NCBI RefSeq assembly: GCF_001895025.1
Contig: NZ_BCXI01000040.1
Coordinates: 22,568-86,567, forward strand
DNA length: 64,000 bases
Direction of reading: 5' to 3'
From: Rhodococcus zopfii NBRC 100606 = JCM 9919
Lineage (GTDB): Bacteria; Actinomycetota; Actinomycetes; Mycobacteriales; Mycobacteriaceae
Part shown: positions 44,071 through 53,487 of the stretch, one piece after another
How the letters are laid out: the number at the start of each line of letters is the position of its first letter
Numbering within the stretch: the stretch's first letter is position 1
Notes under the pieces: generated by a model
The model's input: the letters and a program-made list of their open reading frames with translations, nothing else
The model's database searches: none
What the model was told of the DNA's origin: nothing
Position numbers and translations under genes: made by a program

Positions 44071-44223
44071 CTATTGGGCGCTGAACAGTGCGCGATGGAT
44101 TTCCTCGGCGGTTCGCTGCTCGGGCCGCGGCAGATCGACCGCAGGGCTGGCGACCACTGGCAGGGCAATGCTGTCCGCGCCGCCGGCCTTGGCCATCGGG
44201 TCGTAGAAAAGTGATCTGTTCAT
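44071..44223 (-). CDS. hypothetical 50-aa protein
   Basis: Short frame starting MNRSLFYDPMAKAGGADSIA and ending with a helix RTAEEIHRALFSAQ. An in-frame ATG 12 codons further upstream is also possible. Composition looks protein-like, but the ribosome site is weak and no family is recognised. A 14-bp palindrome TGCTGT-TC-ACAGCA at 44235-44248 sits just upstream (overlapping the longer version), perhaps an operator. It lies between cspA and the desaturase, same strand. Confidence 0.4.
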   Translation of the reverse strand: MNRSLFYDPMAKAGGADSIALPVVASPAVDLPRPEQRTAEEIHRALFSAQ

Positions 44224-44479
44224 AGAGCGGTGTGTGCTGTTCACAGCAGGTCCTAACATGTTGTATTGCGTTGGGCGGCGACTCTCGTCACCAGGACGCG
44301 ATCTCGCGTGACGGTGTCGATGGTCCGCATCGCCGGCGCGTGGGTGTGCCGAAGCTTGCTCATGCCTCCGCCTCATCGAGGCGAATTTCTGATGAGTAGA
44401 CCGCCGAGGGAAGAAGAATTTCCCTGGCACTTCCCACCACTGTACAGCTCGTGCGGCAATCGGTCGACGACCTGCTCGT

Positions 44480-45739
44480 TCACATCCTGTGTTTGAACCT
44501 GCGTACGTCGATGCGGGCCTCGGCGTGCTCACGCAACGCCGACAACAGCCCCCGCCGGCGTCCGGTGACAGCGTCGACGTGCAGAGCCTCCGCGATCCGA
44601 GATCCGGCGGCAAGGAACTTGTGTTCGGACGAGGTTTCCGGCGCATCGTCCGAGGTCCGCTTCAGGAAGCGATCCGGCAGCGCCAGCTTGTGGATCGTGC
44701 GGAGCGCCAGCAGATACTGCCTGCTCAGCGGCCCGCTGGTATAGGGCAGGTCGTACTTGTCGCACAGCGCCCGGACCCGCACCGCGATCTCGGGGTACCG
44801 GTTCGACGGCAGATCCGGGAACAAGTGGTGCTCGATCTGGTAGCTGAGGTTACCCGTCATGAACCCCATGACCGGGCCCGCGTCGATGTTGGCGCTGCCG
44901 AGCATCTGCCGGAGGTACCACTGGGCGCGGGTCTCCGACTCGTACTGCTCGGAGGTGAACTTCTCGGCACCGTCCGGGAAGTGACCACAGAAAATCACCG
45001 CATACGCCCACACGTTGCGGACGAGGTTCGCGGTCGCGTTCGCGGCCAGCGTGTGCTTCCAGGCCCGCCCGGTGAGCGCCGGGAAGAGCACGAAGTCCTT
45101 ACCGACCTGGCGGACGACCTTGACGGCGAACTGCTTGTGCGGCTCGGAGTTCCACCGCATCGGCTCGACGCCGTCGAGCTCCTTCTGCGCATCCAGGTCG
45201 TGCAGGGCGATGCCCCACTCGAACGTCGCGGCGAGGATGACGTTCGCGATGGGCTGCAGGAGGTTGATCGGGCGCCACTTCTCGTCGCGCGTCATCCGCA
45301 GGATGCCGAATCCCACGTCGTCGTCCATGCCGACGATGTTCGTGTACGTGTGGTGCGCATAGTTGTGGGCGCGCTTCCAGTGTTCGGAGGGACCCGTCTG
45401 ATCCCACTCCCACGACGTGGAGTGGATCTCCGGATCGTTCATCCAGTCCCACTGCCCGTGCATCACATTGTGGCCGAGTTCCATGTTCTCGATGATCTTC
45501 GCGAGCGAGAGCATCGCGGTACCCGCGACCCACGCAGGACGCCGACGACTGCCGAACAGCACGGCACGTCCACCCAACTCCAGCGAGCGCTGCAGACGGA
45601 TGACCCGCCGGATATAGCGGGCGTCACGGGCGCCCCTGGACTCCTCGACGTCACGGCGGATCTCGTCCAGTTCCCGTCCGAGCGCGTCGGTGTCGGCGTC
45701 GGTGAGATGGGCGAACACATTGATGTCGGTAATAGCCAC
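44480..45739 (-). CDS. desA3: membrane fatty acyl desaturase (DesA3-like)
   Basis: 419 aa. Three histidine boxes bind the di-iron centre: HNVMH (near 89), HNYAHH (near 120) and QIEHHLFP (near 320), with hydrophobic segments between. It introduces a delta-9 double bond into acyl-CoA, like mycobacterial DesA3 (Rv3229c). It would need an oxidoreductase partner (Rv3230c type), which is not adjacent. GTG at 45739 follows CGGAGG; the longer open frame to 45880 is not family-like. Unsaturation near cspA suggests shared use in cold adaptation, but separate promoters are likely. Confidence 0.87.
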   Translation of the reverse strand: MAITDINVFAHLTDADTDALGRELDEIRRDVEESRGARDARYIRRVIRLQRSLELGGRAVLFGSRRRPAWVAGTAMLSLAKIIENMELGHNVMHGQWDWMNDPEIHSTSWEWDQTGPSEHWKRAHNYAHHTYTNIVGMDDDVGFGILRMTRDEKWRPINLLQPIANVILAATFEWGIALHDLDAQKELDGVEPMRWNSEPHKQFAVKVVRQVGKDFVLFPALTGRAWKHTLAANATANLVRNVWAYAVIFCGHFPDGAEKFTSEQYESETRAQWYLRQMLGSANIDAGPVMGFMTGNLSYQIEHHLFPDLPSNRYPEIAVRVRALCDKYDLPYTSGPLSRQYLLALRTIHKLALPDRFLKRTSDDAPETSSEHKFLAAGSRIAEALHVDAVTGRRRGLLSALREHAEARIDVRRFKHRM

Positions 45740-46125
45740 CGAGGGAGCCTCCGTCGGATAGATCGATTTCACCGGCGCCGGCTCTCGACACAGGCCGCTG
45801 GTAACCAGGATAGAGAAACCGGGCATCGGCCGCAGAACCGCCGAACCGCCGTCACACCACGGCGCGGACCCGCGCCACACACCACGACGCAGGAACCGGC
45901 AGCAGCGAAATCAGGTCCGGATGCGCTCGCCCTCGACCTGCCTGGTCTCGCGGCCGACCCCTGATTCAGCCGCTTCCTGCCAGGAATGGCTGGTGCACAG
46001 CGGATTCGGAGCCGTGCACCAACCTTGCCCCTTCGAGCCGGCGGTGAAGGGTCCACGACGTCCTGACGCAAAAAGTGTCCAGCATGCCCTGACGCATCAC
46101 AGGCGGCTGGAACCGCCCGAAGGAC
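45740..46125. other. 386-bp gap upstream of the desaturase
   Basis: No supported gene. Open frames on both strands here are extensions of neighbours or lack starts. It must carry the leftward desaturase promoter and, in its right part, the end of the cyclase gene transcript. I see no strong hairpin. Confidence 0.4.
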
Positions 46126-46773
46126 TCACGGCTGAACCTGCATTGCCACAGCCCGGACCGGGGCTCCGTCGCCGTCGCGCAATCGGATCGGCAGGATGCT
46201 GATCAGCGGGTCCGGGAAGTCGATCCGCTCGAGTCCGCACAGGTTCTCGCAGATGACGCCGCCGACGTCGGCGATGAGCCAGTGCGCGGGGAACTCGGTG
46301 GCGCCGGTTGGATCGAGGCTCGGTGCGTCGATGCCGATCGTCCGCACGCCCCGGCCGAGGAGTTCGCGGCACGCGTCGGCTGCCAGGTAGGGGTGGGCGA
46401 AGTACTCGTCGGTGCCGTAGTGCGCATCCCAGCCGGTATGCAGGAGAACGAGGTCGCCGGGTCCGCACGTTGCGCCGCCGAGCAGGTCCGCGGTGATGGG
46501 GGCACGCGCGGTGAGGCCGCGCACGTCGACGACAACGCCGCGCCCGACGAACAGTTCCGGGTCCAGGCGGTCGACGGGATCGCCGGCCGCGCGCATGTGC
46601 CGCGGGGCATCGACGTGCGTGCCGGCCTGAGAGCCCATGGCGATGTGCAGCAGGTTGTAGCCGTCGTCGCTCAGGGTCGCGTGCGGGGTGAGAGTGGTCT
46701 CGGGATCGCCGGGATAGACCTGGGTGTCCGCGGAGACGAGGCGGCTCAGGTCGACGATACGGCGTACACGCAC
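46126..46773 (-). CDS. cyclase-family (kynurenine formamidase-like) metal hydrolase
   Basis: 215 aa with the HxDxPxH metal motif (GTHVDAPRHM, near residue 51) that defines this family, an N-terminal DLSRLVSADTQVYPGDPE and DLVLLHTGWDAHYG. Members hydrolyse N-formylkynurenine, cyclic imides or isatin; substrate not predictable here. GTG at 46773 has no clear ribosome site. It is divergent from the acyl-CoA dehydrogenase pair. Confidence 0.82.
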   Translation of the reverse strand: MRVRRIVDLSRLVSADTQVYPGDPETTLTPHATLSDDGYNLLHIAMGSQAGTHVDAPRHMRAAGDPVDRLDPELFVGRGVVVDVRGLTARAPITADLLGGATCGPGDLVLLHTGWDAHYGTDEYFAHPYLAADACRELLGRGVRTIGIDAPSLDPTGATEFPAHWLIADVGGVICENLCGLERIDFPDPLISILPIRLRDGDGAPVRAVAMQVQP

Positions 46774-46917
46774 CCGGCGATCGTATCCCCGCCGCCGGTG
46801 CCCTATCAGCTCGCAACCACGGTCTCAAGAGTGCCATTTTCAATTTCTGCAAGTATTGTTATCTGTTGCGAGAGCAGGATGTTCACACCGGCACGCGACG
46901 GCAGGGGACGAAGACAC

Positions 46918-48057
46918 ATGTTGTGGGAACCGACTCCCGACCAGGAGTTCTTCCGAGACACCACCGCACGGTTCCTCCAGGACCAGGCGCCACCGGCGGA
47001 ACTGCGCCGCCTACGCGACGATCCGGCCGGGTTCGACGCCGGATACTGGCGTCGGGGTGCCGAACTGGGCTGGACCAGCCTGCTCGTCGCCGAGGACCAC
47101 GGCGGCGGCTCCCTCAGCGGTGCCGGACTGGTCGATCTCACCTTCGTCGCCTACGAATTCGGCAGACAGGCCGCGCCCGGCCCGCTGACACCGAGCAATC
47201 TGGTGGCCGCGGCGCTGAGCACCCACTACACGGACGCACACGACAAACCGCTCGCCGCGCTGATCGCCGGAACGTCGACCGCCGCGTGGTGCGTCGACGA
47301 ACCACGGCCCGGAAGCAGTACCGGCGGACCCCCGGTCCGGATCCGGGTCGAGGGCGACGAGGTCGTCGTGCACGGGACGAAACGGCCGGTCGAGGCCGCA
47401 CCGACCGCGGATCTGCTGGTGGTGACCGGCCGCACGGGCGACGGCCTGTCCCAGGTGCTCGTGCCGGCCGGCACGCCGGGTGTCCGGGTCACGCCGCTGC
47501 GGTCGATCGACGTGACCCGCCGCTACGGGGCGGTCGAGTTCGACGAGGTGCGCCTGCCCGCGACCGCACTGGTCGGGTCCGCGGGCGGGGCAGCAGCCGA
47601 CGTCGAGCACACGCGACAGCTCGCGATCGTGATCGGCTGCGCGGAATCGGTCGGCGCCCTGCAATCGGTGTTCGACCTGACCGTCGAGTGGGCTTTCGAC
47701 CGCTACTCGTTCGGCCGGTCGCTCGCCTCCTACCAGGCGCTCAAGCACCGGTTCGCGGACATGAAGACGTGGCTCGAGGCCTGCCACGCCCTCGCCGACG
47801 ACGCCGCCGCAGCGGTCGCGGCAGGAGTCCCCGATGCCGCCGAATCCACTAGTGCTGCAAAGGCATACATCGGCGAATACGGCGGCCTGTTGATCCAGGA
47901 CTGCATCCAGCTCCACGGCGGCATCGGCGTCACCTACGAACACGACCTGCACCTGTTCATGCGGCGGGCAACCGCGAACCGGTCGAGCCACGGCAGCCCC
48001 GCCGACCACCGACACCTCATCGCCGACATCGCCCTGCAGCAGGAGGCCGCGCAGTGA
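46918..48057 (+). CDS. acyl-CoA dehydrogenase, subunit of a probable heteromeric pair
   Basis: 379 aa FadE-family protein with the N-terminal helical domain, middle beta domain and C-terminal helices (RYSFGRSLASYQALKHRFAD, IQLHGGIGVTYEHDLHLF). It is shorter and more divergent than housekeeping enzymes. GTG of the next FadE overlaps its stop, a pattern seen for alpha2beta2 dehydrogenases that act on bulky acyl-CoAs such as steroid side chains. ATG at 46918 follows GGGGACG. Confidence 0.82.
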   Translation: MLWEPTPDQEFFRDTTARFLQDQAPPAELRRLRDDPAGFDAGYWRRGAELGWTSLLVAEDHGGGSLSGAGLVDLTFVAYEFGRQAAPGPLTPSNLVAAALSTHYTDAHDKPLAALIAGTSTAAWCVDEPRPGSSTGGPPVRIRVEGDEVVVHGTKRPVEAAPTADLLVVTGRTGDGLSQVLVPAGTPGVRVTPLRSIDVTRRYGAVEFDEVRLPATALVGSAGGAAADVEHTRQLAIVIGCAESVGALQSVFDLTVEWAFDRYSFGRSLASYQALKHRFADMKTWLEACHALADDAAAAVAAGVPDAAESTSAAKAYIGEYGGLLIQDCIQLHGGIGVTYEHDLHLFMRRATANRSSHGSPADHRHLIADIALQQEAAQ

Positions 48058-49328
48058 CCGCCAACCGCGAGAACACCGAAACCCTCGACGATTTCCGTGA
48101 TCGTGCGCGCACCTGGATTCGCGCGAACCTGCGCCCCGCCGACCCCACCGCCCACGTCGGCGTGCTGCGCGCCGAGGGCAGCGACGAGGAGGAACTCACC
48201 GCGGTCGCGCGCGAACGCGAACTGCAGCGCATGCTGTTCGACGCCGGACTCGCCGGAATCTGCTTCCCCCGCGAGTACGGCGGCCAGGGACTGACCCGCG
48301 CGCATCAGCGGGTGCTCGACGAGGAACTGGCCGGATTCGAATACCCGGCGCGACTACAATCTCCGACGTTCGTGCCGTGCGCCGCAGTGCTTCTCGAATG
48401 CGGCACCGAGGAACAGAAGCGGCGTCACATTCCCGCCATCCTCAGAGGCGAGGAGATCTGGATGCAGTTCCTGTCCGAGCCGAGCGGCGGTTCGGATGTC
48501 GCGAGTGCCGTGACCACCGCCGTGCGCGACGGCGAGGACTGGGTGCTCAACGGGTCGAAGATCTGGACCACCGGCGCGTGGTGGTCGGACTGGGCCCTGT
48601 GTCTGGCCCGCACCAACTGGGACGCCCCCAAGCATCGCGGCCTCACCGTCTTCATGCTGCCGCTGAAGCGCGCCGGCGTCGAGGTCCACCGCATCGAAAT
48701 GCTCAGTGGTTCAAAGGAATTCTGTCAAGAATTTCTGACCGATGTACGGATACCGGACAGCGACCGCATCGGCGAGGTCGACGACGGCTGGAGCGTCGGC
48801 ACCCGCTGGATGTTCCACGAACGGATGCAGTCCAGTTCGCAGTTCGCCAGCCGCCCGCCCGGCAGTTCCCGCGGCGGATCGCGGATCGCGGAACTCGTCG
48901 CGGTCGCACGCGACGCCGGCCGGCGCGACGACCCGATCGCCCGCGACCTCGTCGGCGAGGCCCGCACCCTGGAACTGGCGAAGGAGGCGCTGCAGCGGCG
49001 CATCGGCCGGGGCATCGCGACCGGAAAGATCTCCGACCAGGCGGCCGGGATCATCCGGTTGATGGCCGGAACCGTGGCGACCCGGCTCACCACGATCATG
49101 TACGAGTTCACCGGTGCCACCGGTGCCGCGTGGGATGACGACGACGGCGCTGCGGCGGAGGTCGGACACGACTATCTGATGCAGCAGGTCTGGTGCATCG
49201 CCGGCGGCACCACCGAGATGGCCCGCAACACCATCAGCGAACGCGTGCTCGGCATGCCCCGCGAACGCACCCACGATCCGAACATCGCCTTCCGCGACAT
49301 CCCGAAAGGCCGATCGTCGGACCGCTAG
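48054..49328 (+). CDS. acyl-CoA dehydrogenase, partner subunit
   Basis: 424 aa with FAD-site segments QFLSEPSGGSDVASA and 'WVLNGSKIWTTGAWWSDW'. At the position where typical enzymes carry the catalytic Glu (YEGT) it reads IAGGTTEMARN, so the base is absent there and must come from elsewhere or from the partner. GTGA overlap with the preceding FadE supports a two-subunit enzyme. Substrate unknown. Convergent with the FUSC gene, stops adjacent. Confidence 0.82.
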   Translation: MTANRENTETLDDFRDRARTWIRANLRPADPTAHVGVLRAEGSDEEELTAVARERELQRMLFDAGLAGICFPREYGGQGLTRAHQRVLDEELAGFEYPARLQSPTFVPCAAVLLECGTEEQKRRHIPAILRGEEIWMQFLSEPSGGSDVASAVTTAVRDGEDWVLNGSKIWTTGAWWSDWALCLARTNWDAPKHRGLTVFMLPLKRAGVEVHRIEMLSGSKEFCQEFLTDVRIPDSDRIGEVDDGWSVGTRWMFHERMQSSSQFASRPPGSSRGGSRIAELVAVARDAGRRDDPIARDLVGEARTLELAKEALQRRIGRGIATGKISDQAAGIIRLMAGTVATRLTTIMYEFTGATGAAWDDDDGAAAEVGHDYLMQQVWCIAGGTTEMARNTISERVLGMPRERTHDPNIAFRDIPKGRSSDR

Positions 49329-50741
49329 TCAGCCCCGGGCCGACAGGTGATGGCGGTCGTCACGGGCGATGGTGAGCGCGGCGACGACCACCCCGACGAC
49401 GACGCCGATGAGGGTGTCGCCGATGCGGCTGACCGCGATGTCCGGTCCGATCGGCTCGCCGAGACCGATGAGCAGCAACGCCATCGCGGTGACCGCGATC
49501 GAGGCGAGCCCGTAGTTCCGGGTGACGTACAGTTCCGCCGTCGTCTGCAGCACGACGATCACGACCACGAGCGGCCAGTAGCCCAACGCAGCCGCGAGCA
49601 GGACCGCGGCGAGCAGGGCACCGGCGACGTTCCCGAGCAACCGTTGAATCGCACGCTGCACGGTGTGCCGGTAGTTGGCGCCCTGGAGGGCGGCCATCGC
49701 GCCCATCGTCGCCCACAGCGGATGCTGCAGTCCGGCGGCCAGTGCGATCCAGCCTGCGAGCAGCGACGCGAGCATCACGCGCCCGGCGCCGACCACGATC
49801 GCGCGGTCGCGCAGGCTCCGGACACCGGTCCGCAGGAAGCTCTCCGGACGCTCGGGCAGTGCCGCGCCGGGCGCATCGACGCGGGGGATCTCGATGTCCC
49901 GTCGCACCTTGCGCAGTTCCGATTCGAAGCGCGCGAAGTCGTCGCGGCGCGCGCGGACCGTGTCGTGCGAACCACTGTCGACGACCGCGGCGGCGGCGTC
50001 CAGCAGAGCGAGCAGTTCGTGGGTGTGCGCGCGACGGGGACCGAGCGCGACGATCTCGCGGGCCCGCGCGACCGCCGCGCGCGCAGGCGCGACCGCCGCC
50101 TCGCCGTCGATCTCGAGCACGGACACCGCTGCCAACGCGCGGGCGACGGCGACGCGGGCCGGTCCGTGCGGGTGGTACAGCGCCGGCGCCATCGCGATGA
50201 CCCAGCCGACCGTCGCGCCGATCGTGGCGGCGGCCACGGCCGCGCCGATGTCCGCGGCGGTGTCGGCGAAACCGGCGGCGCCGGCCGCGGCGAAGATGAG
50301 GATTACCGCTCCCGGGCCGATGATGCGGAACGCTGCGAGCAGCCCGAACGCGATCCCGGCCGCGACGGCGAGCACCGCCGTCTGCATCCACATCGTCATT
50401 TCTGCCGCGCCGGTTGCGGCACCGAGCGCGACAGAGGCGACGACGCCGGCCCCGGCGCACGCGGACTTGCCGGCGAGGCGCCGATACGGTTCGTGCCGTC
50501 CGAACGCCGAGGACAGGGCGCCGAGCGCCGCGAACCCGGTGAGGTGCACCTGATCGAGCAGGCCACCGCCGACGAGGACGAGCAGGACCGCCAGCCCGAC
50601 GCGCAGCGACGGGGCGACGACCGCGTCCGCCCTCCGCACGTCGAGCGATCGACGCCAGGCGACGGCGGACAGCGAGTGTGCGAGGGCGCCGCCGGCGTGT
50701 CGCAGTCGGCTGTAGGGCGGGTCGGCGGTCGAGGGGAGCAT
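49329..50741 (-). CDS. FUSC-family inner membrane protein (aromatic acid efflux type)
   Basis: 470 aa with two clusters of five to six membrane segments separated by a ~150-residue soluble part, as in FUSC/AaeB proteins. HPLWATMGAMAALQGANYRHT is in the second cluster. It is likely an exporter of aromatic acids or similar compounds. ATG at 50741 follows GGCAGG. The MarR gene is divergent across a 71-bp intergenic region with a clear palindrome, so MarR probably represses it. Confidence 0.82.
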   Translation of the reverse strand: MLPSTADPPYSRLRHAGGALAHSLSAVAWRRSLDVRRADAVVAPSLRVGLAVLLVLVGGGLLDQVHLTGFAALGALSSAFGRHEPYRRLAGKSACAGAGVVASVALGAATGAAEMTMWMQTAVLAVAAGIAFGLLAAFRIIGPGAVILIFAAAGAAGFADTAADIGAAVAAATIGATVGWVIAMAPALYHPHGPARVAVARALAAVSVLEIDGEAAVAPARAAVARAREIVALGPRRAHTHELLALLDAAAAVVDSGSHDTVRARRDDFARFESELRKVRRDIEIPRVDAPGAALPERPESFLRTGVRSLRDRAIVVGAGRVMLASLLAGWIALAAGLQHPLWATMGAMAALQGANYRHTVQRAIQRLLGNVAGALLAAVLLAAALGYWPLVVVIVVLQTTAELYVTRNYGLASIAVTAMALLLIGLGEPIGPDIAVSRIGDTLIGVVVGVVVAALTIARDDRHHLSARG

Positions 50742-50754
50742 CCTGCCAGTCTAA

Positions 50755-50772
50755 TACTTCACTAGTAAAATA
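50755..50772. promoter_or_regulatory. MarR-type operator
   Basis: TACTTCACT/AGTAAAATA, 18-bp inverted repeat matching at 7 of 9 positions with ACTAGT at its centre, in the AT-rich 71-bp region between FUSC and marR. It is well placed to control both genes. Confidence 0.55.
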
Positions 50773-50812
50773 GTTATGAATCGATTGTGAATCGGATCGC
50801 TAGACTTACCTC

Positions 50813-51328
50813 ATGCCCGACGCAGCGACACCCGCCGACGACTTCGTCGATCGTGTGCGACACGCGTGGTCCGAGTCCTACCCGGACCTGAACACCCGGC
50901 CCATCGACATCATCGGGCGCATCATCCGGATCAGCTCGCTCACACTGAATCATCTCGACCACGAACTCTCCGGAAGTGGGGTCACCCGAACGGAATTCGA
51001 GGTGCTGTGCGCACTCGCCCGCAGCCCCCATCCGTTGCGCGCCAGCGAAGTCACCTCCGTCACCGGAATGTCCGGCGCCTCCACCACCAAACACACCGAC
51101 CGCCTCGTCGGGCTCGGACTGGTCGAACGCAAACGGCTCGAACGCGACGGCCGCGTCGTGCTCCTCGACCTCACCGACGCCGGGCGGCGCGTCGTCGAAT
51201 CCGAGTACCCGCGCCGCGTCACCCGCGAGATGCACATGCTCGACGGACTCTCCGACGACGAGCTCGACACCCTCACCGACCTGTTACGGCGGGTCGTGTT
51301 CAACGTCGAGCAGCAGACCCGCCCGTGA
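50813..51328 (+). CDS. MarR-family transcriptional regulator
   Basis: 171 aa winged-helix protein: TRTEFEVLCALARSP, then SEVTSVTGMSGASTTKHTDR recognition helix, then wing 'RLERDGRVVLLDLTDAG', with terminal dimer helices. No cysteine sensor is evident. Divergent from the FUSC exporter it probably represses in the absence of a phenolic or aromatic ligand. Confidence 0.9.
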   Translation: MPDAATPADDFVDRVRHAWSESYPDLNTRPIDIIGRIIRISSLTLNHLDHELSGSGVTRTEFEVLCALARSPHPLRASEVTSVTGMSGASTTKHTDRLVGLGLVERKRLERDGRVVLLDLTDAGRRVVESEYPRRVTREMHMLDGLSDDELDTLTDLLRRVVFNVEQQTRP

Positions 51329-51340
51329 CGAGAGCGACCG

Positions 51341-51883
51341 TCAGGGCATCTCGACGGTCTCCGCACGTTCGATCTCCCCGATCGCCCGGCGCACATACGG
51401 TCCGGGCTCGACCTTGCGGGTCGCGGCCAGATCGGCGAGGACGACGAGCCCCGCGCTGAGGTACTGCTCGGGCCGGGCCTTCGGCGCCTCCGGGTCGGTG
51501 ACCCCGAGCGCGCCGGTCAGCACCGCGACCAGCGCGTCGGGCGCGGCCTGCACCGCGCCCCGGGCACAGCGTTCGAACACGGCCTGAACGTCCTCTCCGG
51601 CCAGTCCGTCCGGATGCAGTTCCTCGAGCAGTTCGCGCATCATGCCCGCATGCACCGCCGTGACCTGTTCGTACGGCAACTCGACGAGATCGGACACCGC
51701 GTCCGCGAACGACGGTAGGTCGCCCGTCCGGGCCGCGCTCAGCGCGGTCTCGGTGACACGCGCGATCTCGCGCGCGATCGTCGGCCAGTGGGTGGGCCAC
51801 ACGGTGTTCTCCTCGTCGGTGCTGCTGCCCGCCTCCGCCGCGGGCACTGCACCCAGTGTGCCGTTCAGCGCCGACACCCTCAC
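51341..51883 (-). CDS. conserved hypothetical alpha-helical protein
   Basis: 180 aa, acidic and helix-rich (PTIAREIARVTETALSAART, YEQVTAVHAGMMRELLEELH), without membrane segments or known motifs. GTG at 51883 or 51877 could be the start. The upstream DUF72 gene ends 12 bp away on the same strand, so they are co-transcribed. Function unknown. Confidence 0.6.
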   Translation of the reverse strand: MRVSALNGTLGAVPAAEAGSSTDEENTVWPTHWPTIAREIARVTETALSAARTGDLPSFADAVSDLVELPYEQVTAVHAGMMRELLEELHPDGLAGEDVQAVFERCARGAVQAAPDALVAVLTGALGVTDPEAPKARPEQYLSAGLVVLADLAATRKVEPGPYVRRAIGEIERAETVEMP

Positions 51884-51895
51884 AGTCGTCCACTC

Positions 51896-52708
51896 TCACA
51901 GTCGTTGCTGCAGCCCGAGCGCGTCCCGCGGCGCGAACCCCTTCGCGTCGTTGTCGAAGTACACGTACACGTCGAGGCCGTCGCCGAGCCACGCGCGGAT
52001 CCGCTCGGCCCAGCGATCCAGGGCCGCGTCGCTGTAGCCGCTGACGTACAGCTCGGTGTCGCCGTGCATGCGCGCGTACACGAAATCCGAGGTGACCTCG
52101 GTGAGGAACGGATAGCGGCCCGCGGTGTCGGCGACGACGAGCGCCACGTCGTGTTCGCGGAGCAGCGCGGCGGCTTCCGCGGTCGCGAAGGTCGGATGCC
52201 GAACTTCCATCGCGTGCCGGATCGGACGATCGGCGTCCGGCTCGGTCCACGCCCGATCGTCCGGGACCTTGTCGGTCCGGCGAGAGGCCAAGACCGCAGC
52301 GTCTGACGTTGTGCGCGGCAGTTGCGCGCAGAAACCGGCCAGCCGATCCGGTTCGAACGCCATTGTCGGCGGGAGCTGCCACAGCAGCGGACCGAGCTTG
52401 GGACCGAGCGCGGGTACGCCGGATGCGAAGAAGTTGGCGAGCGCCTCGTCGACGTCGACGAGGCGTTTGAGGTGGGTGACGAACCGGCCGCCCTTGACCG
52501 CGAACACGAAATCGTCCGGGGTGCGGTCGCGCCAGTTCTCGAAGCTCGACTTCCGCTGCAGGCTGTAGAAGGTGCCGTTGATCTCGATCGACCCCATCCG
52601 CTCGGCGGCGTACTCGAGTTCGAGGCGCTGCGGCAACCCCGCCGGATAGAAGTCGCCGCGCCATCCGGGATAGCGCCAACCCGAGATTCCGACCCGTGCA
52701 CGGACCAT
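51896..52708 (-). CDS. DUF72 (YecE-like) protein
   Basis: 270 aa TIM-barrel-like family. GISGWRYPGWRGDFYP is at the N-terminus, 'SIEINGTFYSLQ' follows, and 'VYVYFDNDAKGFAPRDA' is the C-terminal signature. Biochemical function unknown, with nucleic-acid links suggested for the family. ATG at 52708 gives the conserved start; the longer frame to 52759 is not supported. Confidence 0.85.
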   Translation of the reverse strand: MVRARVGISGWRYPGWRGDFYPAGLPQRLELEYAAERMGSIEINGTFYSLQRKSSFENWRDRTPDDFVFAVKGGRFVTHLKRLVDVDEALANFFASGVPALGPKLGPLLWQLPPTMAFEPDRLAGFCAQLPRTTSDAAVLASRRTDKVPDDRAWTEPDADRPIRHAMEVRHPTFATAEAAALLREHDVALVVADTAGRYPFLTEVTSDFVYARMHGDTELYVSGYSDAALDRWAERIRAWLGDGLDVYVYFDNDAKGFAPRDALGLQQRL

Positions 52709-52821
52709 CGCACGACGATACCCCCGAAAATCGGACACACGAGAGCACTCATTGAGCACGCACGAACCCGTGAGCAGGCCTACGCTGTGCCGGAAGCCAA
52801 GATCAAAAACCAGGAGTGCTC

Positions 52822-53409
52822 ATGTCCGACACTGCCGCCACTGCGAACGATCCGTTCCGTTCCCTCTTCAAACAGATCTGGTGGATCGTCCTGATCCGCG
52901 GAATCCTCGCGGTGCTGTTCGGCATCGTCGCCCTCGTCTGGCCGGGCATCACCGTGTGGGCCCTCGTCGTCGTCTTCGGTATCTACGCGATCATCGACGG
53001 CCTCGTGCTCGGCTACCACGCCGTCCGCGACCGCAGCACTCTCGAGGGCTGGGGCTGGTGGCTCTCGATGGCCGTCATCTCGGTCCTCGCCGGTATCGTC
53101 GCGCTGGTATGGCCCCAAGCGACCGCGCTCGTGCTGCTCTACATCATCGCGTTCTACGCGATCTTCTTCGGAATCGCCGGTGCCGTCGGCGCTTTGCGGT
53201 TCCGGAAGGTCCCCGAATCCGGATGGGTGTGGTCGCTGATTGCCGGCATCCTCGCGATCCTGTTCGGCATCGTCCTGCTGATCTTCCCCGGCAGCGGCAT
53301 CATCGGCCTGATCTGGCTCGTGGGCATCTACGCGATCCTGTTCGGTGTCCTGCTCATCGCCGTCGCGATCCAGGCCCGCAAGGTCGCGAAGGAGGCCGGC
53401 GTCCTCTGA
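52822..53409 (+). CDS. HdeD/DUF308 family membrane protein
   Basis: 195 aa with six short membrane helices in three repeats of the LAVLFGIVALVWP kind, the hallmark of DUF308/HdeD. In enterobacteria HdeD takes part in acid resistance at high cell density; the actinobacterial role is unproven. ATG at 52822 follows CAGGAG five bases away. Confidence 0.85.
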   Translation: MSDTAATANDPFRSLFKQIWWIVLIRGILAVLFGIVALVWPGITVWALVVVFGIYAIIDGLVLGYHAVRDRSTLEGWGWWLSMAVISVLAGIVALVWPQATALVLLYIIAFYAIFFGIAGAVGALRFRKVPESGWVWSLIAGILAILFGIVLLIFPGSGIIGLIWLVGIYAILFGVLLIAVAIQARKVAKEAGVL

Positions 53410-53436
53410 GACACCGCCCCTCCCCATACTCCCGCT

Positions 53437-53464
53437 CCCCGGGTGATGGTTCCTTCACCCGGGG
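53437..53464. terminator. bidirectional terminator hairpin
   Basis: Perfect 10-bp stem CCCCGGGTGA/TCACCCGGGG with an eight-base loop between the convergent HdeD-like and PPOX genes. No T-run. Confidence 0.6.
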
Positions 53465-53487
53465 AAGCCGGGAGTCGGGAGTCGGGA

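Noticed and set aside
44489..45964. 491-codon rightward frame opposite the desaturase
   Set aside because: The leftward frame has all three histidine boxes; the rightward is Arg/Val-rich with no motif.
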